Positions 16,307 to 25,205 of a stretch of DNA of 33,364 nucleotides are shown here, one piece after another. How positions within the stretch are numbered: the first letter of the stretch is position 1; every line of letters begins with the position of its first letter. The notes below the pieces were generated by a model, which worked only from the letters and a program-made list of their open reading frames with translations, had not been told where the DNA came from and ran no database searches. The translations under genes were made by a program, and so were the position numbers. The stretch comes from an uncultured Pseudomonadota bacterium (lineage in GTDB: Bacteria; Myxococcota_A; Polyangia; Nannocystales; Nannocystaceae): positions 1 through 33,364 of the forward strand of contig CAJXVA010000045.1 of assembly GCA_913061055.1 (NCBI GenBank), read 5' to 3'.

Positions 16307-16447
16307 AACCGTCCCGCGCGACCGTCTACCGAGCACCGTGGCTGTCAACGCCATGCCGAAGGCCGAGACGAGCTTCGGCGCGAGATTGCCAACGGGTTGG
16401 AGCGCGTCCTGCGGTTGCGAAGGGCAGGGCAGCAGAGCCGGCGGTCC

Positions 16448-19400
16448 TCAAACCTCCGCGGCGCCGGAGGCCACGCGCTCGATCACGTGATCGAGGTTTA
16501 TCGCCCGCACAGAGCCTCCGGCAAAGTCCGCGGGCGCCTTTCCTTGTGGCAACTCGTCGAGGTCGAGATAGTCCTCCGGACGTGCGGTGAGGACGACGAT
16601 CTGGATCTTGTCCGCGGACCTGCGCAGCATCTTGTGGAACCACGCCGCGCGGCTGCGGTGGGTTTGGGCCAAGTGGTCGTCGAGGATGAGCATGGAGCCC
16701 AGTTGCTCGGCGATACACAGCCGGAGGATGGTGGCGAGTTGATCCTGGGTCCCGGCGGAGAGGTCGCCAAAAGAACGGGCGACGCCGGCAACCTGCACCG
16801 CGTCGGTCGCCAAATGGGCGTTGAGGCGGATTGAGTCGTATCGGTCCTGGGTCAGGCTCTTGAAGCGCTCGCCGACTTGGCTGCCCAGGGCCTGTCCGAT
16901 ATGGGCGCCATCCTCGTTTTCCACATCGCGCAGGGTCTTGGCCAGCAAGCGATAGGCTTCGTAGTCCAACTCGATCTCGTGTTCTCGGATCCGCGCCTGG
17001 TCTCGAGCCTCTCGGTGGGAGGTGAGCGTGTCCCGCGTAACTTCGCCGCCCACTTGCTCGAACGCGCCCTCTGCGGTGCGCACGTCGCCGCGGAGTCGGT
17101 CGGCCAGTCCATCAGCCTCGACGTGGCTGGCGGTGGTGGCTTCGAGCTCGGCATCGGTGGCCGGGCTCTCGGGGCGTGGGAGTTTGGCGAGGGCTTCGGC
17201 CAGCTCGCAGGCGGCGTGTCTGGCGGCATCGAGCCCCATCGCCTCGACGTGCCCGGTTTCCACGTCGAGGCGCGACCGCGCAGCCACGAGGGCTTCGCCA
17301 GCGTTCTTTGTGAGGGTCGCAGCGAGGATGCCTGCGTCGCGTTCCTGCGCCAGCGCGGTCGTGGCCTGCTCGACGGCCTTGTGCGCAGCGGCGACTTCCG
17401 CGAGGCCGGCTTCGGCCAGGGAATCGCGTTCTTGGCGGGCTTCGGCTCGGTCCGTGTTGGCGTGCTGGAGTTGAGCCTCGATCCGAGAAGCGGCCTCGCG
17501 GGGCTCGGCGTCGAGACCCTCGGTGCTAGCTTGTAGGGCGGTCGCGGCGGCAGCCTCAGTTCGTTCGGCGGCCTCCAGGCTGGCAGCCAGTTGGGCTTCC
17601 TTCTCTCGGCTGGACGCCAACGCCTTCTGGGCTTGCCGCAGTGTGGTGTCGGCCGCTGCGGTGTCTGCCTCGATAGTATCCTCCCAGCCGCCCGGTTTCG
17701 AAGCGGCTTCCAGTTCGAGTTTGGGGAGCGTCTCGCCCCCCATGCTGGCTTCCCGCTCGGCGACCTTGGCTGACAGCCGCTCCACCGCGCTGGCTGTTTC
17801 GGCGTGAGCGGCAGCGTCGTTGAGGGAGCTCGCGGCCTCTGCTTCGTGTTGTCGCAGCTGTTGTGCCCGGGCTTGGGACTGGCGCACCACCTCGCCGAGG
17901 GCGACGAGATCGGGAGCGCCGGTGCTCGTTAGAGTGGGGACTCCCTCGTGCTCCCAGCGGGTTTGTAGGGCGGCGGCGAGTTTGTGGTCGTCAGGGCTTC
18001 CGGCGCTCACCGTCAACTCGGCGACGTTCTCGAGGATCAGGGCGATGGTGCGGGACGCGTCGATGGGGGCGCTTGCGTCGGCTACCGCTTGCTGAGGGCC
18101 CCCGTCGATCGCGACGTGCAGCGTCAAGTCGGTCATTGGCCTGACTGCGACAGTGAGGCCCACGCCGACCTTGGCCAGAGCCACGTCTAGTTCATTTCGG
18201 AGAGCCGTGAGCGCCTGGACCTCGTCGGCAGTCGGGCAGGCAGTGGCCTTGATCTGGTCTCGAAGGTTCTTGGCTTCGGCCTGAGATTGCCTAGCCCTGA
18301 CGAGGAGGGCGGCACGCTTCTCTGCCGCGGAGCGCGCGTCCCCAAGGGATTTGTGTGCCTCTCTTAGCCGGGCCAGCTGGCAGAGCCCTCGGTGGGTCTC
18401 CAGATTCTCGTTGGCCTCTCGCTCCCGGGCTACCAGGGCATGCCGTTCGGCTTGAGCGGTGGCGACTGAGTCGTGGAGCACTGAGGTGCGCTCACGGGCT
18501 TTACTCAGTTCCGTTTCGCACACTCGGGCAGCCTGCGCCGACTTGAGGGCGCTGTTGAGCTTCTCGATCCGGTGCTCGCACTGGGCGAGCTTGCTCTCGA
18601 CTTTAGCCTTGTTGAGTGCGTGCTGCTGGTGCGAGCTCTGGCTCTTGGCGCGCTGTAGGGCGCTCGTGGCTTCTTGCAAGGTGGTCTCGGCCGCGGATAT
18701 CGAAGCTGCGCAAGCCTGGTCGTTGGCCTGGGCGGCCTGTGAGGCGCGGTCGAGTTCGGCGATCGCCGCGGCGTCGGTTGCCAGTCCCGCCACGGCCTGC
18801 TCAATCTCCGAGACCTTAGCTGCTGCGACGGCCAGCCTGTCCTCGGCGTCCAGCATGGCCTTGGTCTGATCAAGGCGCGCCCGAACGACGGTGACCAGAG
18901 CTGCGGCTTCTTTGCTGGTGGCGCGGGCGAGCGTGAGCTCTGACGTGAGCGCCTCCAAACGCTCACGGGCGCGTTCGGTCTCTTCCTCCTGAAGTTCGAG
19001 AATCGCGATCTGGTGCGCCAGCCCGTTGATCTTCTCTGTGATCTGCACAAACGGGGAGTTTTTGCCCTTCTTCTTACTTCCCCCGGGCGTGTAGGCTTCG
19101 TTCACCCTCCCCTGCGCTTCAGTAAGCACCTGCTTGAACAGAGGGTCTTGCGCAAGCGCCTCAAGTGCCAGTCCCAGCTGCGCTCGAGCGGTGTCGTCCG
19201 CGTCCTTCAACAGGCTCAGACCGAGCAGTTGGGCAGCGCCTACCTGCTCGCCGAGCAGGGCATGACTCAAGAAACTCTCGGGCAAACCGCGAGCACCACC
19301 CTTGCCCCCGGGAGGCTTGATCCCCCAGCGAAGCAGGGTCCGAAGTTGACCATCGACCTTGCGAGCGGTGGCCTCCGACGAGTAGGCGGTGTCATCCTTC

Positions 19401-19693
19401 GAAAAGCGAAGCTCGGACGCGCCGGGATCCCCGTAGTTGCGAGTGACTCGCCAGAACTTGTTGGTGTCTGTGGCGAAGGTGAGCTTGACGGTAGGCTCGC
19501 CACCGGCCCACGAGCGAAGCGACGACCGGGCCGAAGAGCTGTGAGGGAGTAGTAGTCCGGCCCGGACCGCATGGGCCAGCGTGGACTTTCCGATATCGTT
19601 CTCGCCAAAGAGAATATTCAGCCCCGGACAGAACTCCAGCTCCGCGTGCTGCACACACTTGAAGTCGTCGACTGTCAGCCGTAGGAGTCTCAT
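16448..19693 (-). CDS. SMC/Rad50-like coiled-coil ATPase
   Basis: 1081 residues. The N-terminal ATPase half has Walker A GENDIGKST at 31-39 after a RecF/SbcC-type start (LRLTVDDFKCVQHAELEF). Residues about 215-480 and 580-930 are long Ala/Glu/Arg-rich coiled coils, separated by a central region (about 485-570) with beta-strand character. The C-terminal half has the signature LSAGTQDQL from 978 and Walker B SMLILDD ending at D1005-D1006. The hinge contains a single cysteine (C486-P-T-A), not the C-x2-C zinc hook of Rad50/SbcC. The start overlaps the preceding nuclease gene (ATGA), so the two proteins almost surely form a nuclease-ATPase complex. The final operon gene; its housekeeping counterpart SbcC would not be linked to a helicase. 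Confidence 0.8.
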   Translation of the reverse strand: MRLLRLTVDDFKCVQHAELEFCPGLNILFGENDIGKSTLAHAVRAGLLLPHSSSARSSLRSWAGGEPTVKLTFATDTNKFWRVTRNYGDPGASELRFSKDDTAYSSEATARKVDGQLRTLLRWGIKPPGGKGGARGLPESFLSHALLGEQVGAAQLLGLSLLKDADDTARAQLGLALEALAQDPLFKQVLTEAQGRVNEAYTPGGSKKKGKNSPFVQITEKINGLAHQIAILELQEEETERARERLEALTSELTLARATSKEAAALVTVVRARLDQTKAMLDAEDRLAVAAAKVSEIEQAVAGLATDAAAIAELDRASQAAQANDQACAASISAAETTLQEATSALQRAKSQSSHQQHALNKAKVESKLAQCEHRIEKLNSALKSAQAARVCETELSKARERTSVLHDSVATAQAERHALVAREREANENLETHRGLCQLARLREAHKSLGDARSAAEKRAALLVRARQSQAEAKNLRDQIKATACPTADEVQALTALRNELDVALAKVGVGLTVAVRPMTDLTLHVAIDGGPQQAVADASAPIDASRTIALILENVAELTVSAGSPDDHKLAAALQTRWEHEGVPTLTSTGAPDLVALGEVVRQSQARAQQLRQHEAEAASSLNDAAAHAETASAVERLSAKVAEREASMGGETLPKLELEAASKPGGWEDTIEADTAAADTTLRQAQKALASSREKEAQLAASLEAAERTEAAAATALQASTEGLDAEPREAASRIEAQLQHANTDRAEARQERDSLAEAGLAEVAAAHKAVEQATTALAQERDAGILAATLTKNAGEALVAARSRLDVETGHVEAMGLDAARHAACELAEALAKLPRPESPATDAELEATTASHVEADGLADRLRGDVRTAEGAFEQVGGEVTRDTLTSHREARDQARIREHEIELDYEAYRLLAKTLRDVENEDGAHIGQALGSQVGERFKSLTQDRYDSIRLNAHLATDAVQVAGVARSFGDLSAGTQDQLATILRLCIAEQLGSMLILDDHLAQTHRSRAAWFHKMLRRSADKIQIVVLTARPEDYLDLDELPQGKAPADFAGGSVRAINLDHVIERVASGAAEV

Positions 19694-20844
19694 CGAGCAC
19701 CGTCCCGACTAAGGCGATACAGGTGGTACAGGGCGCGTCTCGCCGCTGGTGCTGCCTCGCCGGTCGTATTGCGCAGGCGCTCCGCGGCCCGCCGCAGCAC
19801 GTCCGGTGCATTCTCGAATGCGGTCTCCACATTTGTGATGTCGAGGTCCAGGCTGCTTCGGTCGAGCTGCAGGATCCCGACCTTGCCGTGTTTGGCGTTC
19901 GTTCCCTGGAGGTCGCTGAGGATCTCCTCAGCACGGCCGTACTCATCGGTCGGCAAGCTCATCTCGACGCTCAGGCGCACCACATGGTCGGTGAGATCCT
20001 CAAGCCGGAGTTGCTCCAATTCGGGCAGAGATCTGCAGGTCCGGTCCTGCCAGGTCCATCGGGCCACCCGCTCCTTGTGGACCCTCGGCTTACGGCCCAG
20101 CCGTTTTACGAACACGACCGCCGCATAGCCTGCCTCGGTTTCCCCAAAGCTGGTGGGCTCCGGCGCACTCGGGTAGATGGTGGGCACGCTTGCGTCGGGG
20201 GGGACGTGGCGGAAGGCGTGGGTATCACCAATGGCCAGATAGTCCAGCCCCCGGTCCGCGGCCGCCGTCCGCGAAATGGGGAAGTTCATCTGGTACCCCG
20301 GCATGTCAAACGTGGAGCCGTGCACCAACCCGATGCGGATGCGGGTGTCGCCGCTCTGGCGCTGGGGCAGGCCCATGGCCAGATCGCTCTGGCCGGACTG
20401 GCTGCGACAAGGGGAGGCGTACAGCACGGCCTCCTCTGAGAGTTCGACCTCCTGGTTGTCGTCCTCAATGACGTGCACCCACGGAGGCAGGGCCTTCCGA
20501 AAACCATGCTCCTGGCTGTACACGGAGGTGGCTGTGAGTGGGTCGTGGTTGCCCGGCAGCAGAAACACGGGCCGGTCCGTCCAGGCGAGCCGGTTGAACT
20601 TGTCAGCCAGTGCTTGCCACCAGTTCTTGGAGGGGTTGGGCGAGTCGAACAGGTCGCCGGCACACAGCACGGCGTGCACACGATTGCGCTCGGCCAGCCC
20701 GAACACGCGGTCAAGCACGTCCAGTCGCGCGCGGGTGAGTTGGTCCCGGTCGGCTTGTTCAAAGGCCGGGAAGTCCTTGCCGAGGTGCCAGTCGGCTGTG
20801 TGTACGAACTTCAGTGCCACGTCTTCATCCACCTCGGGCATCAA
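19690..20844 (-). CDS. Mre11/SbcD-like metallophosphoesterase nuclease
   Basis: 384 residues from ATG 20844; ATG 20841 or GTG 20820 are alternatives. The calcineurin-like motifs appear in order: D18-W-H20, G63-D64-L-F-D67, G98-N-H-D101, H175 in LVHGS, and G206-D-T-H209. The last replaces the usual GHxH of SbcD with GDTH, a variant I associate with non-housekeeping relatives. Mre11-type enzymes cut DNA ends with two manganese ions under control of a Rad50-type ATPase, which is encoded immediately downstream with a 4-base overlap. The gene start overlaps the end of the SNF2 helicase gene by 20 bases, so the three are one transcript. No membrane or export signal. Confidence 0.85.
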   Translation of the reverse strand: MMPEVDEDVALKFVHTADWHLGKDFPAFEQADRDQLTRARLDVLDRVFGLAERNRVHAVLCAGDLFDSPNPSKNWWQALADKFNRLAWTDRPVFLLPGNHDPLTATSVYSQEHGFRKALPPWVHVIEDDNQEVELSEEAVLYASPCRSQSGQSDLAMGLPQRQSGDTRIRIGLVHGSTFDMPGYQMNFPISRTAAADRGLDYLAIGDTHAFRHVPPDASVPTIYPSAPEPTSFGETEAGYAAVVFVKRLGRKPRVHKERVARWTWQDRTCRSLPELEQLRLEDLTDHVVRLSVEMSLPTDEYGRAEEILSDLQGTNAKHGKVGILQLDRSSLDLDITNVETAFENAPDVLRRAAERLRNTTGEAAPAARRALYHLYRLSRDGAR

Positions 20845-23800
20845 TGACGAACTCCACGTCTAGAAGGGTTTCACTACTCGGGGGCTCATAGCGCCGGGTC
20901 TGTGCTGAGGTTTGCCACCGCTCGTAGGCGTCGTCGTCTCTCGCCCGCAGTTTGGCGATCTTCGCCTCCACGTCCTCGGCAGCCGCGCCGTGACGGGCGA
21001 CCGCCTCCTCGGCCTTGGTGCGCTGCGCTGCGCCGACCGCCGCGTCGAGCACTGCCTGCGCGTTGCGCAGTCGCTTGCTGGCATCCGTTCGCTGCCGCTC
21101 CAGCACCATGATCCGGTCCTCCACAAACCGCTCCAGTTGCTGCATTGCGCGGGTGTACTGGGCCTCCTCCTCGATGCTCACCTGCGCGTCGTCCGCGAAC
21201 AGAGCCTCCTCAATGGGGTCGCCGATCTCATCGTCAGAGATTGGCGCCGTGGGCTCCGGCCCCTCGGCGAATGTGGACGCTGCAAGCAGCCTCGCGGCGT
21301 CCTGCGGCTCAAGGGCGCCCGCGTCCGGCAGCACAAACAGCGGTAAGACCTGCTCGGCGGGTTCGAAGCCGTGGTAGTGCACCCTCACCACTACAAGTCG
21401 ACCGCGGCGTCCGACGTGGAGGCGGAGAGCGTCGTTATCGGCCAGATCCAGCACCAGGCGAATAGTGTTGAGCTGTGCGGCCCGGGCTCGCGCATCGGCC
21501 ACCGCGGCCAGGACCAACGGGTGCTTGAGGTGCACAGGTTCCGCCCCCTTTCGGCCGACAGGGTTTCCGAGCACGACAGTTAACCCCTGCTGCAGCTGGT
21601 CGGGGAGGGCACCGGAAGGTTCTACGACCAGCTGGGAACCCCCATCGAAAGCGTCGAGTCGGTACGTCACACCGAGCACATCCAGGTAGTCGCGGAGGAC
21701 TTGCTCCACGGCCTCGTCGAACTCGGCCAGATCTGCAGGCAGGGACTCCTGGATGCCCCGAAACACGCGTCGCACGCTGTCGTCGAACTTCGACTCGATG
21801 AGCCCCGCGGTGCGGGCGTGCAGCGCCTCAAAATCGGAGCGCCGCGAGTCCATGGTCTTCCTCAGCTCTCGGAGCTCGGCCGCGATCTCGTCCACGGTGC
21901 GGGCGCGTTCGTAGATTCGTCGCAGCGTCGACTCGAAGTCAGCCGACAAGGCGCCCGCGAGGTTCTCAGTGGAAGTGTCTGCGGGGGTGTGCAGGACGGT
22001 GTCCGAGGCGTCGAGCACGGTTCCGAACAGCTCAAGCTTCTTGCTCAAAATCTCGAACGTCAGGCGCTGGGCCTCGTTGTCCCGAGCGAGGAAGTTGATA
22101 ACGGTCACGTCACGCTCCTGGCCGTAGCGATGGCACCGGCCGATGCGCTGCTCGATGCGCTGGGGATTCCACGGCAGGTCGTAGTTGATGAGCGTGTCGC
22201 AGAACTGCAGGTTCAGCCCCTTGGCGCCGGCTTCGGTTGAAACGAACACCCGCGATCGAGTGCGGAACTCGTGCACGAGCGCCAGTCGCACGGCAATGTC
22301 GCGGCTGGGACGGCCCTGTCGCTTGCTGCCGATCTCTGCAATCCACCGGTCGAGGGCCTGCTGGGCCCGGGGCGTGTCGTTGGTTCCCCGAAACAGGGTG
22401 ACCTCGTCATTTGCCACGACCTTGGACTCCAGGAGGAGGTCCCGAATGTAGTCCTGGGTCGCAAGTGACTCCGTAAAGATGACAAGCTTCCCGGTGCTCT
22501 CGCCTTCCTCCTCTCGCTCCATAGCCAGGCGAATGGCGTGGACGAGCGCGCGGGCCTTGCCGTCGAGTTTGAGCGCGCTGGCGCGCTTAGAGAACCCCTG
22601 CACCAGCTGCAGCTCGGCCTCGATGGCGTCGCCGGCTGGCGGCCCAGACTCGTCGATGTCGTCCTCGGAAGAGTAGTCGGATTCTTCCAGGTCTTCGTTG
22701 AACGCGGTCAGGGTCTCGTCGTCGTCGCCCGAGGGGATGTCGCCGCCGGCCAGCATCTTGCGCAGACGCTCGGCCACGCGGTCCAGGCTGGCGGCGAGGG
22801 CCCGGTGCGACGAAGCCATGCGGCGGTGAAAACCGATCAGTAGAAGGCGTCGTTGGCTCCCGCGGAAGGCGGCCAGATTCGGGCGCAGGAGATAGTCTGT
22901 GACGTCCTCGTACAGCTGTTTCTCCTCGGGACTCATGTCGTACTCGAACAGCCTCGTGCGGCGGCCCACGAACGGGCGAGTCATGAACTCCTGGGCCTGC
23001 CGGCGCAGCGTTCGCTTGACCACCGCACTCATGCGGCGTTTCAGCTCATCCTCCTGCCCCTTGACCAGTTGCCGGTCGTCACCGTCACAGAACACCTGCC
23101 GGAAGGTTCGCAAGTCGCCCAGTAGCGTGCCGCCGCGATCTACGTACTGCACCAGGCCCCACAGCTCGGTCAGGGAGTTCTGGATCGGCGTGGCCGTAAG
23201 CAGCAAGACCGGGGTCTGCGTCCTCTGCAGGAGCTCGCGTAGGCTTCCCGCGGTCTTGGCGTGTTCGGACGCGGAGTCGTAGTTCCCGTACTTGTCGTAC
23301 CGGCGGTAGATCCCAGCGAACACCTCGTGGGCCTCGTCAACGACGCACAGGTCAAAGGGCGCGGTCTGGTTCAGGGCACCGGACCCCGCCGCCGTCCCCA
23401 CGAACTCCCGGCCAACGAGGAATACGCCGTCCCCGTCGAGGGCCTTGGGGTTGGCGCTACCCTCGGTGGTCTCAATAGCGAAGAGATCGAACAACTCGTT
23501 GCGCCACTGCCCAAGCAGGGGCTTGGGAGCGATGAGCAAGATCCGCCGGGCTCCCTCGGCCAAGAGCTGCGCCATGACCACGCCGGCCTCGATGGTTTTG
23601 CCCAGGCCAACCTCGTCGGCGAGGATGCAGCCCCCCTCGCGGACTCGACCCAAGGCAAACATGACAGCGTCGATCTGATGCGGGTTGGGATCGATGCGCC
23701 CGCAGCGTTGGGATGCTACGTAGCGCCGTCGCTCTCCGGAGCGCCGCTGGCGGACGAGGTCCTCTGCCTGCAGCAGGCGGCGTAGGGGGTGAGCGGACAT
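20825..23800 (-). CDS. SNF2/HepA-family DNA helicase-translocase
   Basis: 991 residues from ATG 23800; the first gene of the operon. Motifs: HQIDAVMFAL near 41, Walker A DEVGLGKT at 62-69, DEAH at 155-158, LLTATPIQN about 200-208, and in the second RecA lobe LINYDLPWNPQRIEQRIGRCHRYGQ-type motifs V and VI (split here: NYDLPWNPQRIEQRIGR). An acidic insert (EEDDIDESGPP) sits between the lobes. A long C-terminal region ends in a coiled coil (about 880-970). The layout is that of RapA/HepA-like enzymes and of DrmD from DISARM, which translocate on double-stranded DNA without strand separation. No DISARM methylase or DrmABC genes are present. It probably moves the downstream nuclease-ATPase pair on DNA; this is inferred from the operon. 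Confidence 0.85.
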   Translation of the reverse strand: MSAHPLRRLLQAEDLVRQRRSGERRRYVASQRCGRIDPNPHQIDAVMFALGRVREGGCILADEVGLGKTIEAGVVMAQLLAEGARRILLIAPKPLLGQWRNELFDLFAIETTEGSANPKALDGDGVFLVGREFVGTAAGSGALNQTAPFDLCVVDEAHEVFAGIYRRYDKYGNYDSASEHAKTAGSLRELLQRTQTPVLLLTATPIQNSLTELWGLVQYVDRGGTLLGDLRTFRQVFCDGDDRQLVKGQEDELKRRMSAVVKRTLRRQAQEFMTRPFVGRRTRLFEYDMSPEEKQLYEDVTDYLLRPNLAAFRGSQRRLLLIGFHRRMASSHRALAASLDRVAERLRKMLAGGDIPSGDDDETLTAFNEDLEESDYSSEDDIDESGPPAGDAIEAELQLVQGFSKRASALKLDGKARALVHAIRLAMEREEEGESTGKLVIFTESLATQDYIRDLLLESKVVANDEVTLFRGTNDTPRAQQALDRWIAEIGSKRQGRPSRDIAVRLALVHEFRTRSRVFVSTEAGAKGLNLQFCDTLINYDLPWNPQRIEQRIGRCHRYGQERDVTVINFLARDNEAQRLTFEILSKKLELFGTVLDASDTVLHTPADTSTENLAGALSADFESTLRRIYERARTVDEIAAELRELRKTMDSRRSDFEALHARTAGLIESKFDDSVRRVFRGIQESLPADLAEFDEAVEQVLRDYLDVLGVTYRLDAFDGGSQLVVEPSGALPDQLQQGLTVVLGNPVGRKGAEPVHLKHPLVLAAVADARARAAQLNTIRLVLDLADNDALRLHVGRRGRLVVVRVHYHGFEPAEQVLPLFVLPDAGALEPQDAARLLAASTFAEGPEPTAPISDDEIGDPIEEALFADDAQVSIEEEAQYTRAMQQLERFVEDRIMVLERQRTDASKRLRNAQAVLDAAVGAAQRTKAEEAVARHGAAAEDVEAKIAKLRARDDDAYERWQTSAQTRRYEPPSSETLLDVEFVIDARGG

Positions 23801-23974
23801 GGTCGGGCGGGGATGCTAGCAGCTGATCAAGTTCTGCTCGGCACGCATCGGAGGCGATGGGGAGCAGCCTCCCCGCAAGGGCGAGAGCGAGGTGGGCGAG
23901 GGGACGCGGTCGTGGGGAAAGCCGGTCGGCCTCGTTGACCGGCTGGTGGCCAAAGCTCGGAAACGAGGGCGACA

Positions 23975-24307
23975 TTACAGGTCGAACTCGACGACTTCTC
24001 TGATGTGTGCGTCGCGAGGCTGGGCTGCCAGGGCGAGGTGTTGAAACGTCGGCATGCCGGCGCCATTGCATGGGTTGATGCGCTTCGCTCCGAGGTCTCG
24101 TTTCCTTGGGTCGCGGGGGATGTCGAGGCTGACATGGGGGCTGAGCAGGACGAAGGTGACGGACAGACGCAGATTCGGATATTCGGGCCCAGGCTGGGTA
24201 AATCCCGGTCGCCGGAGCTTCACCGTCTGGCCTGCCGCGAGGTAGCCTCCGAGCGCCGGCGTTCCGAAAGCCGAGCGCCCGGCGACGCTCGTGTCTACGC
24301 AGGGCAC
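23975..24307 (-). CDS. Doubtful hypothetical protein upstream of the SNF2 operon
   Basis: An open frame of 110 codons with fairly high third-position GC and protein-like sequence (PEYPNLRLSVTFVLL, AHIREVVEFDL at the end). The start is uncertain and no ribosome binding site or family motif is visible. Plus-strand frames over the same bases look poorer. It lies 175 bases before the helicase start in the same direction and may be a remnant or a small accessory gene. The rest of the 23801-24471 gap holds nothing I can support. Confidence 0.3.
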   Translation of the reverse strand: MPCVDTSVAGRSAFGTPALGGYLAAGQTVKLRRPGFTQPGPEYPNLRLSVTFVLLSPHVSLDIPRDPRKRDLGAKRINPCNGAGMPTFQHLALAAQPRDAHIREVVEFDL

Positions 24308-24471
24308 GGCGAGCGTATGTGGACAGTTGAGTAGCAGACTACTTGCCGGTGAAGACGGAGCGCGACGGTATGACGCTCGGGGACTTTCAACAGAGGCTGC
24401 CGGGACGCGGACGGTAGACTGCTCCCTGTGCTCACCCAGATGTGCTCGAGGCGGCCAGCCTGTGTTGCCCT

Positions 24472-25185
24472 TCAGCCGGCATTCTCGTCCCGCAGGTGGC
24501 CCTCGATGTTGTCAACCGCGGCCCGCACCTGAGCGGCACTCTCCTTTCCAACGACCTCGATTCGCACGAGGATGCCGGTGCCGCGGGGCTCCACGCTTGC
24601 CTCGACGCCAGTGGGAACCAGCGGGCAGGATTCCATACCTGCGGGCTCCTGTCCCACGACGGCGTTTCTCGCGATGTGGCAGTCGAGGAGTCTCTGCATC
24701 GCCTGGGCGTCCAGGCCTGGGACTCTGGAAAACTCAACTTCGTAGGTGCCCGAAGCTCTTTCTTCCGAGACGCGTTCGACCCGGGAGATGTCGCCGACAT
24801 GCAGAAACGGGCTGACATCGCGGTCTCGTTGGGGGATGCCGACGCAACTGCGCTCCTCCGCTTTCCGCAGAGCTTCAGAGGCTTTCCGGTGCTGCTCTGC
24901 AATGACCCGGTGCTTTTTCGCCTCCTTGGCGTGCTCGCTGCTTGGGTTGGACCACGTGTCGAAACAGTAAGTGGAACACCCTCCTGACCCGGTGGACCAG
25001 CCTTCCTCTCGGAACTGTTTCTGGTGCGCTTCGGCTTCGCGGTCTTCCCCTTGTGCGGCTTGTTCATGGGCTGCTGCACTCATCTCGTTCGGATGTGTGC
25101 CCGTCGCGGCGCACCCCGCGAGGAGGGCCGCTGTGGCGACCGTGACCCGGAAGCCTATGCGCTTGGTTCGTGATTCCCTCTGCAT
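24472..25185 (-). CDS. Lipoprotein, paralogue of the 26942 gene
   Basis: 237 residues from ATG 25185, preceded by GAGGA at good spacing; an upstream in-frame ATG at 25206 overlaps the stop of the preceding gene (TGATG), so coupling there is also possible. The signal peptide ends in the lipobox LLAGC, giving an acylated cysteine. A charged helix rich in His, Gln and Ala follows (EHAKEAKKHRVIAEQHRKA), then a small globular domain with DRDVSPFLHVGDI, VPGLD, CHIARNA and CPLVPTGVEASV. The same motifs occur in the same order in the 26942-27625 protein, so these are diverged paralogues. No known family; envelope-located. Confidence 0.75.
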   Translation of the reverse strand: MQRESRTKRIGFRVTVATAALLAGCAATGTHPNEMSAAAHEQAAQGEDREAEAHQKQFREEGWSTGSGGCSTYCFDTWSNPSSEHAKEAKKHRVIAEQHRKASEALRKAEERSCVGIPQRDRDVSPFLHVGDISRVERVSEERASGTYEVEFSRVPGLDAQAMQRLLDCHIARNAVVGQEPAGMESCPLVPTGVEASVEPRGTGILVRIEVVGKESAAQVRAAVDNIEGHLRDENAG

Positions 25186-25205
25186 TTTTTCGTCCTCAGT
25201 GTTCA

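Noticed and set aside
16448..20844. Housekeeping sbcDC operon
   Set aside because: Zinc hook missing, GDTH variant in the nuclease, and tight overlap with a SNF2 helicase gene argue for a dedicated accessory system.
20825..23800. DISARM system
   Set aside because: Only a DrmD-like SNF2 protein is present; no DrmA, DrmB, DrmC or methylase gene is visible.
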